Positions 1-5,694 of a DNA stretch of 7,980 nt are shown piece by piece. Position numbers and translations under genes: made by a program. Under the pieces are notes generated by a model, which searched no databases, was not told the DNA's origin, and saw only the letters and a program-made list of their open reading frames with translations. Location: assembly GCF_000160835.1 (NCBI RefSeq), contig NZ_GG700732.1, positions 241,882 through 249,861 of the forward strand. Reading direction: 5' to 3'. How positions within the stretch are numbered: the stretch's first letter is position 1; the number at the start of each line of letters is the position of its first letter. The DNA is from Limosilactobacillus antri DSM 16041 (GTDB taxonomy: Bacteria; Bacillota; Bacilli; Lactobacillales; Lactobacillaceae).

Positions 1-811
1 TCCCTTTTCCAGCATTATTCATTGCTTGAAGCCGAATTTGGTTAAGTGCACGGTAGGCTTGGGCAACGACATGAAAGTGATCCGCAAGAATGATGGCATT
101 CGGGAATAGTTCTTGAATTAGGCGCCGATAAGGGGTATATAAGTCCACTGTAACGGTCTGGACAGCTAAGCGGGCCGAACGGTCATAGCGGAGAAAGTAG
201 CTCCGTAAGTAACGGTTACGGCGAGAAAGAATAATGTCCAAAGTTCGGTGGTTCTCAATATCCATCAAAATCATACTCATTCCACTGGGTGCCATCTTTC
301 CGGACTTGAAATCATCGAAGGCCAAGTGCCGGGGCAGCCAACGGTAGTTGGGTTTGAAGGAGCTATCAAGGTTAGTAATAACCCGACGGACTGTCCAATC
401 AGAAACTCCAAGCGTTTTAGCTAAGTCTTTCTGCGATTGATTAGTCGTGAGAAGCATCATTGCCCGCTGCTTAATGGTCCAGGCAATGTGGTTGCGATAA
501 TCGATGTCTTTGACTGTGGCAATTTTAGTAACCATGGTCGGACAGTCAGCGGAAGGTTTACAGAGGTATTTTTGTTTCCGAATGGACCAAATCGTCGGCT
601 GGTAGTGCAATGATGGTCCAAGAGCGTTGACCGTCTTAAAGCCATTTTTAAGCATGAGCTGGCCACAATGTGGGCAGCTGAGGGGATAAGATTGAACTAA
701 GTGAATGACAATCCGGTCGCCTTGATCTTCAATAGGCTCCGCAAAGTGTTTTTCATCTAATTCTAAGTGGCAATCTTTAACTCCTAAGGCAACTCTGGTA
801 GAATAATCCAT
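1..811 (-). CDS. ISL3-family transposase, N-terminal 270 residues (partial)
   Basis: This is a DDE transposase that would cut and rejoin the ends of its own element. The start is ATG at 809-811, preceded by AAGAAAGGA about nine bases upstream. Visible parts are a zinc-finger-like N-terminus (CPHCG at residues 46-50, with further cysteines at 84 and 90), a helix-turn-helix around 120-145 (QKDLAKTLGVSDWTVRR), and the beginning of the catalytic domain. That domain shows the first acidic site in LAFDDFK (near D166), the second in TVDLYTPYRR (D223), and the family-typical ADHFHVV at 243-249. Full ISL3 transposases are roughly 400-430 residues, so the last catalytic glutamate and C-terminus lie beyond the left edge. 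The visible reading frame is uninterrupted, so nothing here suggests a dead copy. Family assignment rests on the D-x-Y and DHFHVV motifs together with the cysteine cluster. Confidence 0.9.
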   Translation of the reverse strand, partial: MDYSTRVALGVKDCHLELDEKHFAEPIEDQGDRIVIHLVQSYPLSCPHCGQLMLKNGFKTVNALGPSLHYQPTIWSIRKQKYLCKPSADCPTMVTKIATVKDIDYRNHIAWTIKQRAMMLLTTNQSQKDLAKTLGVSDWTVRRVITNLDSSFKPNYRWLPRHLAFDDFKSGKMAPSGMSMILMDIENHRTLDIILSRRNRYLRSYFLRYDRSARLAVQTVTVDLYTPYRRLIQELFPNAIILADHFHVVAQAYRALNQIRLQAMNNAGKG

Positions 812-858
812 GAAAGATGGTCCTTTCTTAAAACGAAGACGGGGTCCAACCATCTTTC
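812..858 (-). promoter_or_regulatory. Hairpin abutting the transposase start codon
   Basis: The plus strand has a perfect 9-base inverted repeat, gaaagatgg (812-820) and ccatctttc (850-858), separated by 29 bases. In the transposase mRNA the 3' arm ends directly before the ATG, and the loop holds the ribosome site AAAGGA. Such a fold could hinder initiation, as leader structures do in several insertion sequences. Read in the opposite direction, the stem is followed by GTTTTTTATTTT, so it could also act as a weak plus-strand terminator. The inverted repeat is directly seen; either function is inference. Confidence 0.5.
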
Positions 859-872
859 GTTTTTTATTTTAA

Positions 873-901
873 ATTTAAACCAAAATAAGCACTGATGTTA
901 A
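873..901 (-). promoter_or_regulatory. Probable transposase promoter
   Basis: On the minus strand there is a -35 box TTAACA (896-901, five of six matches to TTGACA), a 17-base spacer and a -10 box TTAAAT (873-878, four of six). It lies inside the presumed IS end and points at the transposase. Transcription would begin near 866, leaving a leader of about 55 bases that contains the hairpin at 812-858. The region is very AT-rich, so neighbouring -10 choices are possible. Confidence 0.45.
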
Positions 902-944
902 ATCCATTAGTACTTAAAATTGTAGAACCGAAATATTTAGACTA

Positions 945-984
945 AGAAAAAAGCTTGCGACTAAGATTTTAATTGCAAGCTTTT
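945..984 (-). terminator. Rho-independent terminator of hpt
   Basis: Seven bases after the hpt stop codon the minus strand forms a perfect 10-base-pair stem (AAAAGCTTGC, from 984-975, with GCAAGCTTTT, from 958-949) around a 16-base loop. It continues into a short T-rich tail. The stem is only moderately GC-rich, so efficiency may be modest, but position and orientation fit hpt exactly. Confidence 0.75.
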
Positions 985-990
985 AAAATA

Positions 991-1530
991 CTATTTTTCG
1001 TATACTGAACGTTTCAAAATCCCAACGTAGGGGAGGTTGCGGTAGAGGCCGTCATAGTCTAGCCCGTAGCCAACGATGAATTCGTTTGGCACCTCAAAGC
1101 CAACGTAATCAGCGTTGACTGCAACTTCCCGGCGGGCGGGCTTGTCCAACAGGGAGCAGGTTTCGATGCTCTTGGCGCCCCGGCTGGCAAATAGCTTAGC
1201 CAAAAATTGCAGGGTGTGACCAGTATCCACGATGTCCTCGATGATTAAGACTGGCCGGCCGTCCACGTCGTGGGAGAGGTCGCGGAGTAGGCGGACCCGG
1301 CCCGATGATTGCGAATTATCCTCATAGCTTGATACGTCCACGTAATCGATGTTGAGCTTGAAGGCGAGCCGCTTCATCAACTCGGCGGCAAACATCATCG
1401 CCCCGGTCATTACCGGAACGACCACCGGGAATTCACCCTGGTACTTTTCAGTGATGGTTGCTGCTAGCTCGTCGATCCGCTGGCTAACTTCCTCCTGACT
1501 ATATAAGACCTGTTCAATATCGTTATTCAT
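991..1530 (-). CDS. hpt: Hypoxanthine phosphoribosyltransferase
   Basis: This is a cytosolic purine-salvage enzyme that joins hypoxanthine (or guanine) to PRPP, giving IMP (or GMP) and pyrophosphate. The protein has 179 residues, the normal bacterial length. The PRPP loop is VLIIEDIVDTGHTL at 94-107, with the EDIVDTG signature and likely catalytic D102. K130 in SLLDKPARR is the usual purine-contacting lysine, and FIVGYGLDYDGLYRNLPYVG (151-170) is the family's C-terminal purine/metal-binding segment. I chose ATG at 1530 because GAGGAGA sits seven bases upstream. An upstream in-frame ATG (1599) would add 23 residues with no family counterpart, and it overlaps the likely -10 box at 1598-1603. 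The gene stands alone between its own promoter and terminator. In many lactobacilli the main hpt lies between tilS and ftsH, so this may be an additional copy; the window cannot settle that. Confidence 0.95.
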   Translation of the reverse strand: MNNDIEQVLYSQEEVSQRIDELAATITEKYQGEFPVVVPVMTGAMMFAAELMKRLAFKLNIDYVDVSSYEDNSQSSGRVRLLRDLSHDVDGRPVLIIEDIVDTGHTLQFLAKLFASRGAKSIETCSLLDKPARREVAVNADYVGFEVPNEFIVGYGLDYDGLYRNLPYVGILKRSVYEK

Positions 1531-1597
1531 GCTCTTTCTCCTCACTTTATTAGCAAAAGCCGAATATTTTCGGCCGCTCATGCTTCTTAATAGTTGC

Positions 1598-1626
1598 ATT
1601 CTACCATAAAAAGGCGCAAATTAAAG
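1598..1626 (-). promoter_or_regulatory. hpt: Probable hpt promoter
   Basis: On the minus strand there is a -10 box TAGAAT (1598-1603, five of six) with a poor -35, CTTTAA (1621-1626), 17 bases upstream. Transcription from about 1591 would leave a leader of roughly 60 bases before the chosen hpt start. The -10 overlaps the alternative upstream ATG, which is an argument against that start. I do not see a PurR-type box or purine riboswitch in the leader. Confidence 0.5.
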
Positions 1627-1723
1627 CGGAAATCCGAGAAATGAGGAGCATTTTTCTGCCAAAGTGGCGCCGCGTTCTTTGATTATTAGTTTGGCCCCAG
1701 CCGCAACAAATGGCCCGCTCTTT

Positions 1724-1732
1724 TGGTATAAT
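1724..1732 (+). promoter_or_regulatory. Extended -10 promoter of the ClC gene remnant
   Basis: TGG followed by a perfect TATAAT (1727-1732) makes an extended -10 element, which can work without a good -35. None of the plausible -35 positions around 1703-1710 matches well. Transcription would start near 1739, only about ten bases before the first usable codon of the ClC frame, so the promoter has outlasted the gene's intact start region or the leader is very short. Confidence 0.6.
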
Positions 1733-1748
1733 CTAGTGGTGATGATAT

Positions 1749-2837
1749 TTGCGGGGTGATTTCGCAAGCAAACTAGAAGCAAAACGGGAGCGCAATAACG
1801 AACGACAAAGCGGTGGGAAGATCGGCTTAACCTTGGTCTGTATGCTATTTTATGGAGTTTCGTGATTGGGATTGCTATGGCAAGCTACCTTAACCTGGTT
1901 AACTGGCTGATTGAGCTGGTCTGGCATTCCTACCTGCGGGGGAATGGATAAAGGGCTGGGCCACTGGTACCCCTTCCTGGTGTGCGGCCTGGGCGGAGCC
2001 GTGATTGGCTGGTTCAATCGGCGCTGGGGCGACTATCCCTGGACCATTGAGCAGGTGCCGAGCAAGGTTCGTATTCACGGCTGGCTCGACTATCACCAGT
2101 GGTGGAAGTCGATGGTGCTCGGTTTCGGAGACAGTATCGGTCCGGAAGCGTCCACGGCAGTTTTGACCGGCAGTATGGTCAACTGGCTTGGTGACCGCTT
2201 ACGGTGGGGAACCGCCTTCAAACTGTTCCCAGAAAAGGGGGCCTTTGGTATTCACCACCAGGTAATCCAGTGGGCACCAGCCAACCTGTGGACCTGGCTT
2301 CCAGCACTGCTAGTCGGGATTGCCTTTGGCTGCTTCTTCGTCTACCTGGAAAATAGTCTTGCTAGGCTGATTAATATCCGCTTGGGGCCAATCGCCCAGG
2401 GAATCATCTTTGGTCTCACCTTAGCGCTGGGTTCGCTGGTTAGCCCGGACATCATGTTTTCCGGCGAATTCCGGATCGTGCCCTTCAGCGACGAAGCGCT
2501 CAAACTATCGGTTCCCTTTTTGGTCCTGCTGGCGGTGCTCAAGGCGCTGCTGACGAACCTGGGCTTTGTGATGGGCTGGCGTGGGGGAACCATCTTCCCG
2601 GCCATCTTTTCCAGCCTGGCACTCGGGGTGGCCTGTGCAATGCTCTTGCCCGGCAACCTGCGGGTCAACGCCATCGTTGTGGTAACGGCTAGCTTAACCA
2701 CGATCTTGGGGAAACCCGTCCTGGTGATTGTTCTGCTCTTCTTCCTGGTGGCGGTTGAACTGGCGCCAGTCGTAATCGTCATTGCGCTGCTGGTCAGCGG
2801 CCTGGCAACCGTTACAAGCAAATTAACGAAAAAATAA
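1749..2837 (+). pseudogene. ClC-type chloride channel/antiporter gene, frameshifted
   Basis: This encoded a multi-helix membrane protein of the voltage-gated chloride channel superfamily. The longest open frame is 1911-2837, opening at a TTG inside the coding region. It contains GDSIGPEAST (the GxxGPE motif carrying the gating glutamate), PALLVGIAFG, FSGEFR and GGTIFPAIFSS (the GGxFxP-like motif). Upstream coding continues in other frames: 1749-1862 gives a charged N-terminus then GLTLVCMLFYGVS, and about 1862-1937 gives VIGIAMASYLNLVNWLIELVWHSYLR. The pieces join if one G is restored near 1860-1863 and one G removed from the G5 run at 1938-1942, giving ...HSYLRGMDKGLGHWYPF. The segments after HQWWKSM and after DRLRW also look shorter than in relatives I know, suggesting in-frame deletions. 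No good ribosome site and start codon remain; TTG 1749 is the best guess. Two sequencing errors are an alternative explanation for the shifts but not for the shortenings. Confidence 0.75.
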
Positions 2838-2892
2838 ATCGGCGCGGATTTAGTCGCTCAATTATGAGTGCTGATCCGCGCTGATTATTTTT
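2837..2892. terminator. Strong bidirectional terminator between convergent genes
   Basis: A 13-base-pair stem (2837-2849 with 2874-2886, one G-T wobble) has a 24-base loop that holds a smaller inner inverted repeat. On the plus strand it is followed by ATTTTT and overlaps the last base of the ClC stop codon. On the minus strand it is followed by TTTATTTTTT, shortly after the stop of the surface-protein gene. It therefore serves both converging units. Confidence 0.85.
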
Positions 2893-2900
2893 GCAGCAAA

Positions 2901-5324
2901 TTACCTGCTGTGCTCAAATTTCTTGCGTCCGACTAATCCGAACAGGGTAAGGAGGGCCAGGCTACCGAGTGCAACTAGTCCTTCGTTCGACCGGCTACCA
3001 GTTTGGGGGAGGGCGGCCTGCTGGCTAGCTACCTTGGCGACCGCTTGCCCAGGAACGGCTCCCGTTCCCGGCTGATTGCTGCCTGGCTTGCCAGGTTGGC
3101 CAGGTAGGGGCAACTGACCAGTACCAGCCGTGCCGGGCTGGTCAGGCTGAACTGGTACCACCGCCTGGTAGGTCACGACAACGGTCTGGTTGCTTGTCGC
3201 AGCATCCACCGCTTGAGCTGCGACCGTGTCAACGTCTGCAGTATAACCAGGGTACTGCGGGACGGTGAAGGCCGGCCAAGTACTGCTGCTTGGTTGCCAG
3301 TCGTCCCAGTCGGTTACGCCGGTTGCCAGGTTCTTGACGCCAGACCGGGTGAAGGTAACCGTCTGTTCAGTGACGTGGACCGTCCCGTCGGGTGCCTCAA
3401 CTTTAATTGTCCGTACGACCTGCTTCGTTTCGGTGACCTTTTCAGTTTTGGCGGTGTAGTAAATTTCGACGGTCTGGTCTGCATTGTCTGGAGTTACCAC
3501 CTGAGCCGCAACCGTAGCAGTGTTCGCCGTATAATTCGGGTATTGTGGAGCGGTGAAGGCTGGCCAAGAGTTGTCGCTTGATTGCCAGTCGCCCCAGTCG
3601 GTCACGCCGGTTGCCAGATTTTTGACACCAGACCGGGTGAAGGTAACCGTCTGTTCAGTGGCGTGGACCGTTCCGTCGGGTGCCTGAACCTTGATGGTCC
3701 GCACAACCTGTTTTGTGTCGGTGAACTTTTCGGTCTTAGCAGTGTAGTAAATCTCAACGGTCTGGTTTGAGGTGTCTGGAGTTACCGTCTGGGCTGCAAC
3801 CGTTGACTGACTGCTCGTGTAGTTTGCAATCGCCGGGACTGGGTATTCCGCCCAGGAGTGGTTGTCCACCGTTAAAGCACTCCACGCGCTGGCCTGACTT
3901 TGGTCGCTGCCGGTCAGCACCTTCAATTCTGCTGGGCTGAGCTGTTTGCCGGTGATTTGGTCGAAGTTGGCAAAGTCCTGAAAACCGACCTGCTGGCTGA
4001 CCTGCTCGTCACCGGTCGGCTTGTGGAGAATGATTGTCCGCGTCTTTGTCGTCTGTGAACCCGGAACCGGAGCGTAGACCTGGTTGACAATGGCAAGGTT
4101 AAAGGTAAAGCCCGTCTGGTTGTTGGCAACCGCGTCGCTCAAACTGATCCCGTCCAATTGGTTGAACTTGCCGTCCGGGCCGAAGAAGCCGTAAAGGAGG
4201 TAGTTGCCGGCAATTCCCATTCGGTACTGGTCGAGGAACTGGTTGGCATAGTAGAGGATCTGAGGCGTAGTAAGCGTCTGCGAATAATTCAAAGTTTCCT
4301 GACCGTTGAAGACCGCCGGCCCTTTACCAGCAACGCTGTAAGTATTCCCGTTCAGGTCCTTGTAAACGAAATTCAGCGGGGCGGTGAAGACAATCTTCGT
4401 GGCAAACGATGACAGACCAGTGATATCGTTTAGCGCGCCGTGGTAAGTAACGCTATAACCAGAACTGTCAACCGTGATGGTTGCTTCGGTAATGTAGTAG
4501 TGACCATTTTGCTCAACGACGTTATCGATCGTCGGGTACAGCATTGTGGGGTGGTAACCAGTCGGGATTCCGTAGTCCTGGTTGGTAATTTCAATCGGCG
4601 GGATGGTCACGGTTTGACCGTTAGTCAGGACGAAAACCTGGGAGAGCGTCTTCTCACCCGTTGCGCTTTGAATGCTGAAAATCCGGAATAAGAAGTTAAC
4701 TTGCCAGTGCTGGTTGGCCTTCGTAACCTCGTCAGTAGCATCAAAGTGAACCGGCGGAACCGTCACGCCAGGCGGGAAGGTCCCTTCTGGCGGAAGCCAA
4801 TCGACGGCGTCCCAGTGACCATTAACGGCCATTTGAATAATCCGCTTCTGAACCGGGAACTCTGTGCTACCGCCGTCCAGATCGTAGTGCGTAAAGTAGT
4901 TAATGGTAATGATCCGTTCGTAGTTATTGCTCCAGTCGTCAGGATGATCGGAAGAAGACGGGCCAGTAGTGGTAGTTACAGGCGAAGCGGGGGCGGTTGC
5001 CTGATTAGTGTTGTTGGCAGCCTGCTGCGTAGCTTCGGTTGGAGTAGCTTGAGCGGCCGCCTGATTGGAAGCGGACTGGGCCCCTGTCTTTGGGGCAGCA
5101 CTAGCCAGTTCATGTTGGTTAGTGCTTGCTAGTGAAGGTGCTTGGCGATCGGCTAACACCGCGGGATTGGAAGCAGCTGCCGGGTCTTCGCCGTTAGCGT
5201 TCAGTGAACTATCTGCCGCCTGAACATCAACGGCCCCGAGCGTCAATGATAGGAAGAGGGTTGAACAGCCGATAACCCACTCTTTCTTTTGTTTATATAA
5301 TTTAAAGCGCTTTCTCTCTGCCAT
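2901..5324 (-). CDS. LPXTG-anchored surface protein with Muc_B2-like repeats (probable mucus adhesin)
   Basis: This 807-residue protein is exported and covalently anchored to the cell wall. The N-terminus has a KxYKxGKxW-like signal: K8-L-Y10-K11-Q-K13-K14-E-W16, with the usual glycine replaced by lysine, then a hydrophobic stretch 17-35 and a likely cleavage site near VQAA (34-37). Residues 38-130 are a low-complexity Ala/Thr/Ser/Gln/Asn linker. Residues 131-424 form an aromatic-rich region without cysteine that I do not recognise. Three Muc_B2/Mub-type repeats follow (about 425-530, diverged; 531-626; 627-720), then a Pro/Gly/Gln wall-spanning segment (721-765). LPQTG at 772-776, a hydrophobic helix at about 782-799 and the tail RKKFEHSR form the sortase A sorting signal. 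The ATG is preceded by AAAGGAG at eight bases. The gene is monocistronic, ending at the terminator 2837-2892. Mub-type repeats are known to bind mucus glycans; the ligand here is unknown. Confidence 0.9.
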   Translation of the reverse strand: MAERKRFKLYKQKKEWVIGCSTLFLSLTLGAVDVQAADSSLNANGEDPAAASNPAVLADRQAPSLASTNQHELASAAPKTGAQSASNQAAAQATPTEATQQAANNTNQATAPASPVTTTTGPSSSDHPDDWSNNYERIITINYFTHYDLDGGSTEFPVQKRIIQMAVNGHWDAVDWLPPEGTFPPGVTVPPVHFDATDEVTKANQHWQVNFLFRIFSIQSATGEKTLSQVFVLTNGQTVTIPPIEITNQDYGIPTGYHPTMLYPTIDNVVEQNGHYYITEATITVDSSGYSVTYHGALNDITGLSSFATKIVFTAPLNFVYKDLNGNTYSVAGKGPAVFNGQETLNYSQTLTTPQILYYANQFLDQYRMGIAGNYLLYGFFGPDGKFNQLDGISLSDAVANNQTGFTFNLAIVNQVYAPVPGSQTTKTRTIILHKPTGDEQVSQQVGFQDFANFDQITGKQLSPAELKVLTGSDQSQASAWSALTVDNHSWAEYPVPAIANYTSSQSTVAAQTVTPDTSNQTVEIYYTAKTEKFTDTKQVVRTIKVQAPDGTVHATEQTVTFTRSGVKNLATGVTDWGDWQSSDNSWPAFTAPQYPNYTANTATVAAQVVTPDNADQTVEIYYTAKTEKVTETKQVVRTIKVEAPDGTVHVTEQTVTFTRSGVKNLATGVTDWDDWQPSSSTWPAFTVPQYPGYTADVDTVAAQAVDAATSNQTVVVTYQAVVPVQPDQPGTAGTGQLPLPGQPGKPGSNQPGTGAVPGQAVAKVASQQAALPQTGSRSNEGLVALGSLALLTLFGLVGRKKFEHSR
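3165..3734 (-). repeat. Tandem 288-bp coding repeat (two near-identical Muc_B2 units)
   Basis: Within the surface-protein gene, 3447-3734 and 3165-3446 encode consecutive repeat units of 96 and 94 residues. Both share EQTVTFTRSGVKNLATGVTDW and other long runs. The DNA also matches closely: a 33-base identical stretch beginning at 3340 recurs at 3628, exactly 288 bases away. A third, much more diverged unit lies at about 3735-4052 and contains extra residues in its middle. The near-identity of the last two copies points to recent duplication or gene conversion, and unit number may vary among strains. Confidence 0.85.
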
Positions 5325-5376
5325 CGTTACCGCTCCTTTTGGTTGCTAAATCACGATTCCTCCTATAATCATTTTC

Positions 5377-5385
5377 ATTATAGCA
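5377..5385 (-). promoter_or_regulatory. Extended -10 promoter of the surface-protein gene
   Basis: On the minus strand TGC is followed by a perfect TATAAT (5377-5382), an extended -10 element. At the 17-base position the -35 is only TTTATT (5400-5405). Transcription from about 5370 gives a leader of roughly 45 bases. The leader carries two purine-rich ribosome-site-like boxes: AGGAGG at 5359-5364 and the AAAGGAG used by the gene. Confidence 0.6.
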
Positions 5386-5405
5386 AGTTGTGCCAGGATA
5401 ATAAA

Positions 5406-5633
5406 GTTACTTGAATTTTAATAGCTAAAGCTGGCCTAACCAGGCTGCCCAGTGTTGGGCCTATAACTGAAATGTCGCGCTACCGCTTGAATTTTACAAA
5501 ATTTTGGGGAGCACCAGCTGCCCGCTGTGGCAAAGCTGAACCGCGGCTAGCACTAGATAAATTGACCCCGCAGCGGTGGGCAAAGGCCAGACCGGGCGGG
5601 GCACAACTTTAGTGGTGGCGATATCAGGAGTAG
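5406..5633. other. Intergenic stretch with no convincing gene
   Basis: Between the divergent promoters of the surface-protein gene and the acetyltransferase gene I find no tRNA, riboswitch or gene with a ribosome site. Visible items are an 11-base direct repeat (cttgaatttta at 5410-5420 and 5486-5496) and a small hairpin, GCCCA/TGGGC, at 5447-5460. The 5505-5610 segment is noticeably GC-rich. A 46-codon plus-strand frame opens at ATG 5472-5474 but has no ribosome site. The GC-rich part could be a remnant of a decayed gene, but I cannot name one. Confidence 0.5.
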
Positions 5634-5662
5634 TTTTCAATTATCCCGAATTACGGTATCCT
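5634..5662 (+). promoter_or_regulatory. Probable promoter of the GNAT gene
   Basis: A -35 box TTTTCA (5634-5639, four of six), a 17-base spacer and a -10 box TATCCT (5657-5662, four of six) precede the acetyltransferase gene. A neighbouring TATAAA at 5664-5669 is an alternative -10 with a weaker -35 (TTATCC, 5641-5646). Either gives a short leader of about 20-25 bases ending in GGAGG. Confidence 0.45.
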
Positions 5663-5694
5663 TTATAAAGAAATTTAGAGATCGGAGGATCCTA

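Larger units (their letters stand above)
1..929 (-). mobile_element. ISL3-family insertion sequence, 5' part only (runs off the left edge)
   Basis: This is the promoter-proximal part of an insertion sequence carrying an ISL3-type transposase. The rest lies beyond position 1, so the right end, total length and far inverted repeat cannot be seen. Going outward from the transposase start there is an AT-rich leader and then, on the minus strand, a sequence beginning GGTTCTACAATTTTAAGTA (complement of 911-929). It starts with GG as many ISL3-family ends do, and I take it as the probable outer end. The next eight bases outward, 930-937 (gaaatatt), would then be the target duplication; ISL3 elements usually make 8-bp duplications in AT-rich DNA. 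The element sits just past the hpt terminator, so the insertion spares both gene and terminator. The transposase identity is firm; the exact boundary is inferred from the look of the end and could be off by tens of bases. Confidence 0.6.

Noticed and set aside
457..666. A 69-codon minus-strand frame within the transposase
   Set aside because: It overlaps the transposase in another frame, has no motif and no ribosome site.
1531..1599. A 23-residue N-terminal extension of hpt beginning at ATG 1599
   Set aside because: The extension has no family counterpart, its ATG overlaps the likely -10 box, and a strong GAGGAGA ribosome site serves the ATG at 1530.
2342..2821. A 159-codon minus-strand frame opposite the ClC remnant
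   Set aside because: Its product is basic and Ser/Thr-rich without recognisable motifs, while the plus strand shows clear ClC motifs; it is a shadow frame.
3213..5132. Several plus-strand open frames of 60-143 codons opposite the surface-protein gene
   Set aside because: They lie antisense to a clearly real repeat protein, lack ribosome sites and look like by-products of its codon bias; the two similar ones simply mirror the tandem repeats.
5472..5612. A 46-codon plus-strand frame as a possible small protein gene
   Set aside because: No ribosome site precedes the ATG, the sequence shows no helix, signal or known motif, and the GC-rich stretch is open by chance on both strands.
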